From: Herminiimonas sp. | Lineage (GTDB): Bacteria; Pseudomonadota; Gammaproteobacteria; Burkholderiales; Burkholderiaceae | Direction of reading: 5' to 3' | Length of the DNA: 19,955 nt | Assembly: GCA_014377155.1 (NCBI GenBank) | Contig: JACMQD010000407.1 | Location: 1-19,955, forward strand | Shown: piece by piece, positions 8,027 to 15,520 of the stretch | Layout of the letters: each line of letters begins with the position of its first letter | How positions within the stretch are numbered: position 1 is the first letter of the stretch | Notes under the pieces: model-generated | Database searches by the model: none | The model's input: the letters and a program-made list of their open reading frames with translations, nothing else | Told to the model about the DNA's origin: nothing | Made by a program: the position numbers and the translations under genes

Positions 8027-8677
8027 ATGGCTACACTCATTTATATCGCCGATCCACTCTGTTCGTGGTGTTATGGATTCGGGCCCGAACTCGCCGGTCT
8101 GCTGACCGGCTTGCCGGGTTTGCCCATCCAGTTCGTCGTGGGTGGTCTGCGTGCCTACAACAAGGAGAGCATGGACCAGACACAGATCGATACCATCAGG
8201 TCGCACTGGAAAGCGGTCGAAGCCAGCACGAGCCTGCCTTTTCGCAATGACGGCCTGCTGCGTACGGATTTCATCTACGATACCGAGCCGGCATGCCGCG
8301 CGGTCAAGGCTGCGGAAATCCTTGCGCCGGCAACAGTATTCGACGTGTTTCACTCGATTCAGCATGCCTTCTATGCTGACAGCCGCGACATGACACAAGG
8401 TTCGGAACTAGCGGCGGTCGCATCAGCGGCGATGAGCGCCGCGGGCACTCCGACCGATGCGGCGGCGTTCCTGCAGGTATGGGAAGATGCGGCGACGGTC
8501 AGGGCCACCGGCAAAGATTTTTTGCAGACGCAGCGCTGGGGGATCGACGGCTTTCCAACACTGGTTCTCGAGCGCGATGGACAACTCGATTTGGTGACAT
8601 CGGGCTATATGCGCACCGAAGCACTGGTTGAAAAAATGCAGGCGCTGGTGGATACCGAGTCCGATGCGGCCGCGTAG
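8027..8677 (+). CDS. DsbA family thioredoxin-fold oxidoreductase (FrnE/COG3531-like)
   Basis: Protein of 216 aa with no signal peptide, so cytoplasmic. The thioredoxin-fold active site is DPLCSWCYGFGP at ~9-20 (Cys12, Cys15), followed by a helical insertion and a cis-proline loop GFPTLVLERDG near residue 178. These are the features of the DsbA/FrnE-like group, which includes disulfide oxidoreductases and HCCA-isomerase-like proteins. Disulfide exchange or glutathione-linked chemistry in the cytosol is expected; the partner is unknown. The ATG at 8027 directly opens the fold (MATLIYIADP); the upstream bases (GACCTCCC) are not a good ribosome binding site. It is divergent from the buf-type operon with 241 bases between them, so the two may share regulation; a link to cysteine-rich precursors is only suggestive. 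Confidence 0.83.
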   Translation: MATLIYIADPLCSWCYGFGPELAGLLTGLPGLPIQFVVGGLRAYNKESMDQTQIDTIRSHWKAVEASTSLPFRNDGLLRTDFIYDTEPACRAVKAAEILAPATVFDVFHSIQHAFYADSRDMTQGSELAAVASAAMSAAGTPTDAAAFLQVWEDAATVRATGKDFLQTQRWGIDGFPTLVLERDGQLDLVTSGYMRTEALVEKMQALVDTESDAAA

Positions 8678-8771
8678 TGATTTTGCGCTGGGGGCTGATG
8701 TTTTCTACGTAGTGAGAGCGATCGCCGATGCTGCGACGATGTCTCCGTTGCGGTCCGCTCGACGACATTTT

Positions 8772-8803
8772 TTGCGGACACCGGGCATTGTCGATGTCCG
8801 CAA
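8772..8803. terminator. 9-bp hairpin between convergent DsbA-family gene and phaB
   Basis: TTGCGGACA (8772-8780) and TGTCCGCAA (8795-8803) are exact reverse complements around a 14-nt loop. It sits where terminators for both genes are needed. The T-run lies on the 5' side on plus (and so an A-run follows on minus), so it is not a textbook intrinsic terminator in either direction. Confidence 0.4.
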
Positions 8804-8808
8804 TGACA

Positions 8809-9549
8809 TCACTGCATGTGCTGACCACCGTTGATGGCGATATTGGCACCGGTGACAAAGGCTGCTTCATCGGACGCCAGATAAGCGACCAGTCCGGCCA
8901 CTTCTTCCGGCTTGCCCAGGCGCGCCATCGGAATTTGCGGAATGATCTTGCTGTCGAGGACTTCCTGCGGAATCGCCGTGACCATCTTGGTGCCGATGTA
9001 GCCTGGCGAGATGGTGTTGACAGTGACCGCCTTGCGCGCCACTTCCAAGGCCAGCGCTTTGGTGAAGCCGTGCATGCCGGCCTTGGCAGCGGCAAAGTTG
9101 GTCTGGCCGAATGCGCCTTTCTGGCCATTGACGGAGGAAATGTTGATGATGCGTCCCCAACCGCGTTCCACCATGCCGTCGCAGACCGGCTTGGTCATGT
9201 TGAAGACCGAATCCAGGTTGGTGCTCATGACCGCATCCCAGTTCGGTTTATCCATTTTCTTGAATGTCATGTCGCGCGTGATGCCGGCGTTGTTGACCAG
9301 TACATCGATCGGACCGATTTCCTTCTCGATCTTGGCAACGCATTCCTGGGCTGAATCGTAGTCCGCCACGTCGCATGAATAGGCGTGAAAGTCGAAGCCC
9401 ATTTCTTTGGTAGCGCTCAGCCACTCCTTGACTTTTTTGCTGCCGGGCGAATGCGTCGTGACTACCGTGTAACCGAGCGCCGCAAGCTTGATGCAGACTG
9501 CTTCGCCCAACCCGCCCATACCACCTGTAACCAATGCAACTCGTGCCAT
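8809..9549 (-). CDS. phaB: Acetoacetyl-CoA reductase (SDR family), with Phe at the usual catalytic Tyr
   Basis: Protein of 246 aa, normal PhaB length. It reduces acetoacetyl-CoA to (R)-3-hydroxybutyryl-CoA with NADPH, the monomer for PHB. Visible SDR features: cofactor loop TGGMGGLG (8-15), NNAG (86-89), SS (138-139), SPGYIGTKMV (181-190), and the typical end NGGQHMQ. Its closest look is to Burkholderia-type PhaB (GITRDMTFKKMDKPNWDAV, NLDSVFNMTKPVCDGMVERGWGRI). The active site reads NFAAAKAG: Phe152 (codon TTT at 9094-9096 on plus as AAA) stands where the YxxxK Tyr is expected, while Lys156 is kept. Start ATG 9549 has AAGGA seven bases upstream. It lies 51 bases after phaA in one operon. Identity is secure; full activity is in question because of the Tyr change. 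Confidence 0.92.
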   Translation of the reverse strand: MARVALVTGGMGGLGEAVCIKLAALGYTVVTTHSPGSKKVKEWLSATKEMGFDFHAYSCDVADYDSAQECVAKIEKEIGPIDVLVNNAGITRDMTFKKMDKPNWDAVMSTNLDSVFNMTKPVCDGMVERGWGRIINISSVNGQKGAFGQTNFAAAKAGMHGFTKALALEVARKAVTVNTISPGYIGTKMVTAIPQEVLDSKIIPQIPMARLGKPEEVAGLVAYLASDEAAFVTGANIAINGGQHMQ

Positions 9550-9600
9550 GTTATTTCCTTTTTATATTGAAAGACGTCTCGTAATTGTATTTTGAACCGC

Positions 9601-10776
9601 TTATCTTTCGATGGCGAGTGCTACGCCCATACCACCTCCTATGCACAGACTGGCGAGACCGCGCTTGGCATCGCGCCGGATCATTTCATGAATCAGGCTG
9701 ACCAGGATGCGGCAGCCCGACGCGCCGATCGGATGTCCGAGCGCAATGGCGCCACCGTTGACATTGATTTTGCTGGTGTCCCAGCCCATTTGCTTGTTGA
9801 CCGCGATAGCCTGCGCCGCGAAAGCTTCGTTAATTTCCATCAGATCCAGGTCCTGATGCGTCCAGCCGGCTTTTTTCAGGCAAAGCTGGGATGCCGATAC
9901 CGGACCCATGCCCATGATGCTTGGATCGAGTCCGGCCGACGAATACGCCTTGATCCGAGCCAGTGGCTTGAGGCCAAGATCGCTGGCCATTTTTGCCGAC
10001 ATCATCATCACTGCGGCAGCGCCGTCGTTGAGCCCCGATGCGTTGCCGGCAGTAACCGTGCCATCCTTGGCGAAGGCAGGCCGCAGGCTGGCGAGGGCTT
10101 CGGCGGTCGTGCCGTGTTTCGGATATTCATCGGTATCGAAAACGATCGACCCTTTTTTCTGGGGGATGTCCAGCGGCAGTATCTCGTCCTTGAATTTGCC
10201 GGCTTTTTGCGCGGCTTCAGCCTTGTTTTGCGAAGCAGCGGCAAATTCGTCTTGCTCCTGGCGCGATATGTCGTATTTGCGCGCGACGTTCTCGGCGGTG
10301 GTGCCCATGTGGTACTGGTTATAGACATCCCACAAGCCGTCGACGATCATGCTGTCGACCAGTTTGGCATCGCCCATGCGAAAACCGTCGCGTGAATTGT
10401 TCAGGATATGCGGCGACGCGCTCATGTTTTCCTGGCCGCCGGCGATGATGATGTTGGCGTCGCCGCACTTGATTGCCTGCGCCGCCAGATGCGTTGCTTT
10501 CAGGCCGCTGCCGCATACTTTGCCGACCGTAAAGGCAGGCACCATGTCCGGCAAGCCAGAGCGGATGACGGCCTGACGTGCTGGATTCTGACCGCAACCT
10601 GCCGTCAGGACCTGACCGAGAATAACTTCATTGACCGCTTGGGGGTCGATGCCGGTCTGAGCCAGCATGCCTTTGATGACATGGGCACCCAGATCCGCTG
10701 CTGAAATTTTGGCGAGGCTGCCGCCGAACTTGCCGACTGCTGTTCTGAGTGCTGCGACGATAACTACATCTTCCAT
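9601..10776 (-). CDS. phaA: Acetyl-CoA acetyltransferase (beta-ketothiolase)
   Basis: Protein of 391 aa, the standard length for biosynthetic thiolase. It condenses two acetyl-CoA to acetoacetyl-CoA, the first step of PHB synthesis. All catalytic residues are present: Cys88 in KVCGSGLKA, the NEAFAAQ motif, His348 in [14 protein letters not shown] and Cys378 in CIGGGMG. The N-terminus [21 protein letters not shown] is typical. Start ATG 10776 with GGAG eight bases upstream. It is the first gene of the phaA-phaB operon; no polymerase (phaC) or phasin is in the window. The 432 bases upstream are AT-rich near the gene and should hold the promoter. Confidence 0.96.
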   Translation of the reverse strand: MEDVVIVAALRTAVGKFGGSLAKISAADLGAHVIKGMLAQTGIDPQAVNEVILGQVLTAGCGQNPARQAVIRSGLPDMVPAFTVGKVCGSGLKATHLAAQAIKCGDANIIIAGGQENMSASPHILNNSRDGFRMGDAKLVDSMIVDGLWDVYNQYHMGTTAENVARKYDISRQEQDEFAAASQNKAEAAQKAGKFKDEILPLDIPQKKGSIVFDTDEYPKHGTTAEALASLRPAFAKDGTVTAGNASGLNDGAAAVMMMSAKMASDLGLKPLARIKAYSSAGLDPSIMGMGPVSASQLCLKKAGWTHQDLDLMEINEAFAAQAIAVNKQMGWDTSKINVNGGAIALGHPIGASGCRILVSLIHEMIRRDAKRGLASLCIGGGMGVALAIER

Positions 10777-11208
10777 TTCAAATTCTCCAGTAAAACCAAC
10801 GCAAAAAAAAGATCAAGCGACATTACTCATGTTCTTTTAAGTTAGCAAAAATGCAAACCTTACAAATAGTTGTAGGTTCTATCATAGACCTAAAGTTGGA
10901 CGGATTTTTGATAAAAATTTAGCTTTCTGCTGGGAAATCGAAGTAGGTTATCTATTTTCGGGCGAAAACGGTCCGTGTCGTGATAAGAACTTCTGCCGCA
11001 TAGCAGGATTCGTCGGGTGCTGAACATGTGGCAGGGGCGGAGGTCGAATATGCACCGAACAATTGGCATGGCGCCGTTCGCGGAACGACTTGTGTATCCG
11101 TAGCGTGAGTCGCGCCCGGCCTGAAGCGCCTCGGGATCGATTTTTCCGCGCTATGCACGCCGGCGCACAGCACATCGGGATGCTGGTGGTCAGGACATCT
11201 ACGCCTAG
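10777..11208. other. 432-bp gap upstream of phaA
   Basis: Bases 10790-10930 are AT-rich and should carry the phaA promoter. A TATGAT -10-like hexamer (10881-10886 on minus) lies inside an inverted repeat, but no good -35 is at the right spacing. 10930-11208 is GC-richer, has a small CGTTC/GAACG hairpin near 11075, and lies downstream of the transporter gene. No clear terminator for the transporter and no supported gene; short overlapping frames here lack ribosome binding sites. Confidence 0.5.
10874..10891. promoter_or_regulatory. Inverted repeat overlapping a -10-like hexamer upstream of phaA
   Basis: AGGT-t-CTA / TAG-ACCT pairs with one bulged T around a TCA centre. On minus it contains TATGAT, about 100 bases before the phaA ATG. 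It could be an operator; no known PHB-regulator motif was matched with confidence. Confidence 0.3.
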
Positions 11209-13170
11209 CTATACTTTCATCGGCAAAATCACCATTTGCAAGCCGTAGAAATGCAAGCGTCGCTGGATTGCCAATGCGGCCTGATTGTGCAGCAGGCGCG
11301 TGAACCAGTTGTCCTGTTCGAAAATCAGCTTGCTGGTGAAGAAAATAGCATTGGGATAGTCTTCGCTGATACCTTCGCAGAGCAGCGTGACCTGGTCGAC
11401 GACGTCGGTGCCGAATCCCAGATACGCTGACGAAGCCATGCCATGGCTATGGCAGAAATCAACGAAAAATTTCAAGGTCGCATTGGCTTCGGCGCGCATC
11501 TGTTCCAAGGCACCTTCGCCGCCGTAAGCATGCGAATCGACCGTGCGCGCATTGAGGAAAATAAAATTCTTGAAGTGGCCCGGAAACATGCGCTGCACCC
11601 AGAGCAGCGCGTGCAATCCGCCGCCGCGCGACGTACCGACGATGAAGACCGCCGTCTGCTCTTCAGCATTGGGCTCGATGGCGCCGCTTTTGGGTCCGAA
11701 AGGCTGGTTGGCAAAAACCTGATCCACCGAATGAATGGCGTTCTTGGTGTCGCCGTAATGATTGCGAATGTAGATGCACAGGCAAGCAATGGCACCGATA
11801 ATGACGGCGGCGGCCCAGCCGCCGTCGGCGAATTTTTCAATGACCAGCACAACCAGTATGCCGGCGCAAATGATGAAACCGGTCAGCGACAAAAAAAATC
11901 GCCGCTTCCATTTGTCGAGTTTCTTGCGTTGCTGCCACCAGTAACAGCACAAGCCGAACAGAGAAATCGCAAATGTCAGGAACACCGAGATCGAGTACAG
12001 CACCACTAACAGCGTCAGGCTGCCTTGCGTCCAGAACAGGATGCCCAGTGCGGCTACACCCATTACCAGGATGCCGTTCTGGGTTACCAGGCGTGTCGAC
12101 AGATAGCGGAATTTATGCGGCACCCAGGAATCGGCTGCCATGTTGGACAGCACTGCCGGCCCGCCCAGAAAACCGGTATTGGCCGCCACAAAAAGCAGGC
12201 CCGCCTCGAATGCCAGCACCACCGCCAGCATGATCTGCTTGTTCAGGTCGCTGCCGAGGTCGAGGCTGTTGATGATCAGCTTGAAGGTCGATGCGTTAAG
12301 CGTTTCGCCGGCGACGGGCTTGGCTTCCCATAGCAGGTACAGCAGAATGATGCCGCTTGCCGTGAAGGCCAGCGACAGGGCCATGTAGAACATGGTCATC
12401 TTGCCGGTATGGACACGCGGCTCGGCAAGGATATTGACATTATTGGATACCGCTTCGAGACCGGTATAGGTGCCGCCGCCTTGCGAGTAGGCCAGCAGGA
12501 GCATGCCGGACACGCCGATCCAGCCGATGTTGTCGGCAAGCGTACCGGTTTCGGCCAGGGTACTCGGAACCAGTTGCGGCAACTGCGATGCGTGCGCAAC
12601 GATGCCGTACACGATCAGAAAAAGGTGCGTAACCACGAAGCCGAGAAAAATCGGCAGCAGGATTTTGATCGCTTCTTTCATGCCTCGCAAATTGAGGATG
12701 ATCAGCAAGCCGACGAAGAACACTTCGGCCGATAATTTGTACGCATGGAAGCCTAGCGGCAGCATCGACGCCAGTGCCTCGACCCCGGCCGCTACCGAGA
12801 TGGCCACTGTCAAAACATAGTCGAGAATGAGGGAGCAGCCTGCCACCAGCCCCATATAGGGTCCGACCAGCTTGGAGGCGACACGATAGCCACCACCACC
12901 GGTTGGAAACAGCTCGATGACCTGGTTATAGGCCATTGCGATGACGAATACCGTGACGGCCGTGGCAATGGCCATGTACAAGCCGAGATGGGTATGTTCG
13001 CCGAGCGCGCGGAAGGTTTCTTCCGGTCCGTATGCAGACGACGAAAGACCATCGGCCCCCAGACCGACCCATGCCAGGAAAGCGACGAGTGCGAGCGAAT
13101 GTCGTGTTTCGTTCTTCAGCGGATCGAGCGCCTTGCCGAGCACGATTTCACGGATCTTTGCAGGCTTCAT
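11209..13170 (-). CDS. APC-superfamily transporter, KimA (YdaO)-like, probable potassium importer
   Basis: Protein of 653 aa. The N-terminal signature GLGADGLSSSAYGPEE (36-51) is that of the KimA/YdaO group of KUP-type K+/H+ symporters in the APC fold. About twelve membrane helices follow (for example ~68-90, ~105-135, ~150-195, ~325-350, ~380-410, ~435-475), with FPTGGGGYRVAS at ~87-98. A cytosolic C-terminal domain (~490-653) includes FIVGTSRGGGLHALLWVQRMFP and FFVDFCHSHGMASSAYLGFGTD, as in KimA where it is a USP-like domain. Older annotation would call it amino acid permease. It acts in the inner membrane. ATG 13170 has no strong ribosome binding site; the N-terminus fits the family. Single-gene unit, divergent from tRNA-Leu. 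I see no ydaO (c-di-AMP) riboswitch in the ~90 bases before it. Substrate is inferred from family similarity. Confidence 0.85.
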   Translation of the reverse strand: MKPAKIREIVLGKALDPLKNETRHSLALVAFLAWVGLGADGLSSSAYGPEETFRALGEHTHLGLYMAIATAVTVFVIAMAYNQVIELFPTGGGGYRVASKLVGPYMGLVAGCSLILDYVLTVAISVAAGVEALASMLPLGFHAYKLSAEVFFVGLLIILNLRGMKEAIKILLPIFLGFVVTHLFLIVYGIVAHASQLPQLVPSTLAETGTLADNIGWIGVSGMLLLAYSQGGGTYTGLEAVSNNVNILAEPRVHTGKMTMFYMALSLAFTASGIILLYLLWEAKPVAGETLNASTFKLIINSLDLGSDLNKQIMLAVVLAFEAGLLFVAANTGFLGGPAVLSNMAADSWVPHKFRYLSTRLVTQNGILVMGVAALGILFWTQGSLTLLVVLYSISVFLTFAISLFGLCCYWWQQRKKLDKWKRRFFLSLTGFIICAGILVVLVIEKFADGGWAAAVIIGAIACLCIYIRNHYGDTKNAIHSVDQVFANQPFGPKSGAIEPNAEEQTAVFIVGTSRGGGLHALLWVQRMFPGHFKNFIFLNARTVDSHAYGGEGALEQMRAEANATLKFFVDFCHSHGMASSAYLGFGTDVVDQVTLLCEGISEDYPNAIFFTSKLIFEQDNWFTRLLHNQAALAIQRRLHFYGLQMVILPMKV

Positions 13171-13262
13171 CTTATTCGGTGTACTTGCAGCACATATTTA
13201 TTGTGGAGCGCATGATACGCCTTAAATTTGGCAGCCAGCAAACGAGACTGGCATGGATAGTG

Positions 13263-13291
13263 TTGCCTGAATCGCCCATTTCATCCATAAT
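13263..13291 (+). promoter_or_regulatory. Sigma70 promoter of tRNA-Leu
   Basis: TTGCCT (13263-13268) and CATAAT (13286-13291) are exactly 17 bases apart. The tRNA begins 13 bases after the -10, giving a short 5' leader. Confidence 0.65.
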
Positions 13292-13303
13292 GTTGGCTGT
13301 GTC

Positions 13304-13390
13304 GCCGAGATGGCGGAATAGGTAGACGCACGGGACTCAAAATCCCGCGGTGGAAACATCGTGCCGGTTCGATTCCGGCTCTCGGCACCA
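13304..13390 (+). tRNA. tRNA-Leu (anticodon CAA)
   Basis: The acceptor stem GCCGAGA (13304-13310) pairs with TCTCGGC (13380-13386), followed by A and an encoded CCA. The anticodon stem CGGGA/TCCCG encloses the loop CTCAAAA, anticodon CAA, reading UUG. A long variable arm (CGGTG-GAAA-CATCG) marks a class II tRNA. The T arm is CCGG-TTCGATT-CCGG. 87 nt including CCA. It is transcribed alone. Confidence 0.96.
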
Positions 13391-13421
13391 GGTAGTTCAG
13401 TATTCGCAGGATGCTTTCTCG

Positions 13422-13455
13422 AAACCCGCATGGCTTTTAGCTTCGCGGGTTTTTT
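13422..13455 (+). terminator. Rho-independent terminator of tRNA-Leu
   Basis: AAACCCGC (13422-13429) pairs with GCGGGTTT (13445-13452) and runs into TTTTTTG on plus, 32 bases after the tRNA. On minus only a short TTT follows. The 3' part of the hairpin also encodes the last residues of the convergent tehA gene. Confidence 0.8.
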
Positions 13456-14477
13456 GTCGTCGCATCGCCGCGGGGTACGTCATCGGACGGGTTGCCGATA
13501 TGGTTGTCGAAGGTCGGGAGTTTCGTCTCTGCAGCCGGAAGTAGCGTGCCTTTTATCAAAAGCAATGCCGTGCGTACTGCGAGAAAGAGAATGACTGTCG
13601 ACGATATCAGCACCGCCAGCACAGCTGCTGCTGGCGGTGCGCCGCCACGCAAGACCACTTCAATGATCGCGCTGGCGAGCGCGGCGAGCGGAAACGAAAA
13701 CGACCAGAAGCCCACCGAAAACGGCACGCAACTCCACCAGCGATACCGTGCCAGTACCGTGACGATCGGACCGGCAGCGATGCCGATGCCGATCAGCAGC
13801 GCGTCGGCCGGAAGGTCCGGCCAGATGATCGATGCCGCCAGCGTGGCGACACCAGGCGCGGCCAGCTCGACACCGATAGTCGGGCGCAGTGCCGCAGGCA
13901 AGCCGCCTTCGAACAGGCGATTCAGCACTCGCGCTTCGAGTAATGCCCAGCACACCAACCCCATGCCGAACAGGAGCACCGCCAATCCGTGGTAACCCAG
14001 TACCGCCATGGCCATGGCGCCCACCAGTCCGCCGCCCACTGTGGGGAGGTACAGCGCCGGCGTGATGCTGGCCGGTGCCATCAGTCCATTGGCGAGTTGC
14101 GCCGCGATTCGCAAAGCCATGACGCCTTGCAACGCCAGCGCGACGAGTACCATCGCAAGCCAATTCACCGACCCGCTGTGCGCCAGGTTGACTGCCGCCA
14201 GCAGAATCGTCATCGGAATCAAGGCCAGGATCGAGCCTTGCACCGGATGCAGGAATTCTTGTTTGACGATGCGTGGGTACGTAACGCATTTGGCGCCGTA
14301 AAGCAGCAAGAAAAAGGCGGTAAATCCAAGCGCGGCAGTAAGCAGCACCGTGGCCGTACTGACACTGATGGACCAGCCTAGCGTGACCGTGCGGCGCCAG
14401 GCGCCAGCTAGCCCGAAGAGGCCGAAGGGAATGGCGAACAAGCCGGCGGGGATGCGCGCGAGCCAGTGGGTCGTCAT
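13437..14477 (-). CDS. tehA: TehA/SLAC1-family (TDT) transporter
   Basis: Protein of 346 aa with about ten membrane helices. It resembles E. coli TehA throughout: an N-terminal PAGLFAIPFGLFGLAGAWRR segment, HPVQGSILALIPMTILL, TPALYLPTVGGG, the ALRPTIGVELA stretch, FSVGFWSFSFPLAALA, and TALLLIKGTLLPAAET near the end. TehA is a trimeric inner-membrane anion-channel-like protein of the tellurite-resistance/dicarboxylate transporter family; plant SLAC1 is a homologue. Its natural substrate is uncertain; tellurite tolerance is a known overexpression effect. I start at ATG 14477, where TehA proteins begin; the frame is open to 14744 but the extra 89 residues look random. The ribosome binding site is weak. 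The last residues (KNPRS, stop 13437) are encoded inside the tRNA-Leu terminator, giving tail-to-tail overlap. Confidence 0.87.
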   Translation of the reverse strand: MTTHWLARIPAGLFAIPFGLFGLAGAWRRTVTLGWSISVSTATVLLTAALGFTAFFLLLYGAKCVTYPRIVKQEFLHPVQGSILALIPMTILLAAVNLAHSGSVNWLAMVLVALALQGVMALRIAAQLANGLMAPASITPALYLPTVGGGLVGAMAMAVLGYHGLAVLLFGMGLVCWALLEARVLNRLFEGGLPAALRPTIGVELAAPGVATLAASIIWPDLPADALLIGIGIAAGPIVTVLARYRWWSCVPFSVGFWSFSFPLAALASAIIEVVLRGGAPPAAAVLAVLISSTVILFLAVRTALLLIKGTLLPAAETKLPTFDNHIGNPSDDVPRGDATTKNPRS

Positions 14478-14640
14478 CGACTGATTCGTTGACAAGCGTG
14501 GCAGCAACGGCGGAAGTGATCTAGTGTCATTCAATAAAAGCTGAGGTATTTGGCAATCGGTACTTACTTGGTAAGCGTCCAGGGATCCCTGAGGCTCGCC
14601 CGAACGCCTGACAAACTTCGACTTGTCACGGGCTGCAGAA

Positions 14641-14808
14641 TCATAAGGTATTTTCAAACATGCCGTAGAGTAATAGGATAATCGGGATGACCAGAGTGAC
14701 CGGCGCCGGTAAATACATAAAGACTTCGGCACCGTGCCTGACATCTGGAAAGTCAGAGCGGCGAGCAGCGTCTGTGTAGACGATGAATACGTCCTTCTGA
14801 ACGAGCAT
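14641..14808 (-). CDS. Possible 55-aa membrane microprotein, translationally coupled
   Basis: The ATG (14808-14806) overlaps the TAA of the preceding gene as TAATG, a classic coupling arrangement. The product has a polar first half (MLVQKDVFIVYTDAARR) and a hydrophobic C-terminal segment, ~32-50 (YLPAPVTLVIPIILLLYGM), that could span the membrane once, ending FENTL. I do not recognise it. Codon choice is reasonable, but 55 codons is too short for certainty; the same frame also stays open back through the upstream gene as a shadow. It could equally be chance. Confidence 0.38.
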   Translation of the reverse strand: MLVQKDVFIVYTDAARRSDFPDVRHGAEVFMYLPAPVTLVIPIILLLYGMFENTL

Positions 14809-15341
14809 TATGCAGCCAGTAACTGATCGGCCATCGATTCGGCCAGAGTCCTGCCGGCGTCGCTTAATGTTATGTATGAACTGCCGCTGTGTCGGAAAAG
14901 CGCCTTCTCTCGCTTGAGCGTGGCGGCGAAATTGTTCGAGTCGTGGCACGCGTGGTCCTTGCAAGCCTTGCGGATGATTTCGAGCGGTGTGCTGTCGCTG
15001 CCGAGCAGGAGATTGGCGTGGCTGAGCAACAAGGCTGCGCTGATGGTCTTGTGTGCCATGTTGGAGCCGGGCAGTTCTTTCAGGAGCTGTAGCCGGCCAT
15101 CCCGGTGCGCGTACAGGTCGGCGTAGCGCCCGAACGACAAAGCCTGCGTGCTGGCATGTTGGACGCGCGGTTCGACAGCGTTCGATTCGCCGCTGGCGAA
15201 TCTGGCGGCACTCGATACGATCTGGCAAATCACGTTATTGAGCTGGGCAAGCTGCTCGGCAACGAACAGTTCGCTCCCTTCGATTTCTATTTTCCCTTCG
15301 CTGACCGAAACCACTACGCGTGCATTGAGCTGTAACGTCAT
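14808..15341 (-). CDS. Hypothetical protein, 177 aa
   Basis: I do not recognise a family. Residues 1-50 look like a beta-strand pair plus helix (LNARVVVSVSEGKIEIEGSE, then EQLAQLNNVICQIVSSA). The middle is helical (SAALLLSHANLLLG), and there is a Cys/His-containing stretch KACKDHACHD (~126-134). The C-terminus, ATLKREKALFRHSGSSYITLSDAGRTLAESM, resembles the recognition helix and wing of a winged-helix domain, so DNA binding is possible. No signal peptide or membrane segment. Start choice: ATG 15341 has GAGG nine bases upstream; the ATG three codons earlier (15350) lies directly against GAGG and would be unusable. The upstream 180 bases are strongly AT-rich and contain TATAAT and TACAAT hexamers on minus. 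It may be cotranscribed with the small frame at 14641-14808. Confidence 0.72.
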   Translation of the reverse strand: MTLQLNARVVVSVSEGKIEIEGSELFVAEQLAQLNNVICQIVSSAARFASGESNAVEPRVQHASTQALSFGRYADLYAHRDGRLQLLKELPGSNMAHKTISAALLLSHANLLLGSDSTPLEIIRKACKDHACHDSNNFAATLKREKALFRHSGSSYITLSDAGRTLAESMADQLLAA

Positions 15342-15520
15342 GTCTGCCATCCTCTGAAGCCAATTGTCTATTTTTGCTTGAATAGTGCGGCGCTTGCACC
15401 GCGACTGTCGCTAACGATCAAGTCGTTGCAATTGTAGCAATTATATCAATTTAAAATTGTGTTTTTGATATTGAATTAGGCATTCGATCACGCAAGGCAG
15501 TGCAGGGATTTTTAGGGCCG
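15342..15520 (-). promoter_or_regulatory. AT-rich promoter region of the 177-aa protein gene
   Basis: Bases 15425-15475 are rich in A and T with repeated CAATT blocks. On minus, TATAAT and TACAAT occur close together (near 15430-15450), candidates for -10 boxes; no strong -35 was found. GAGG (15351-15354) is the ribosome binding site. It also contains the 3' flank of the exonuclease gene, with no clear terminator. Confidence 0.35.

Noticed and set aside
9592..10395. Plus-strand open frame (267 codons) opposite phaA
   Set aside because: Antisense shadow of the thiolase gene, with no recognisable domain.
13171..13262. ydaO-type c-di-AMP riboswitch before the KimA-like gene
   Set aside because: The gap is too short and shows none of the expected extended pairing.
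13304..13390. Integration (att) site of a mobile element at tRNA-Leu
   Set aside because: No integrase and no direct repeat of the tRNA 3' end were seen in the flanks.
14478..14744. 89-residue N-terminal extension of TehA
   Set aside because: TehA proteins begin at the PAGLFAIPFG helix; the extension lacks family similarity and an ATG-based ribosome binding site.
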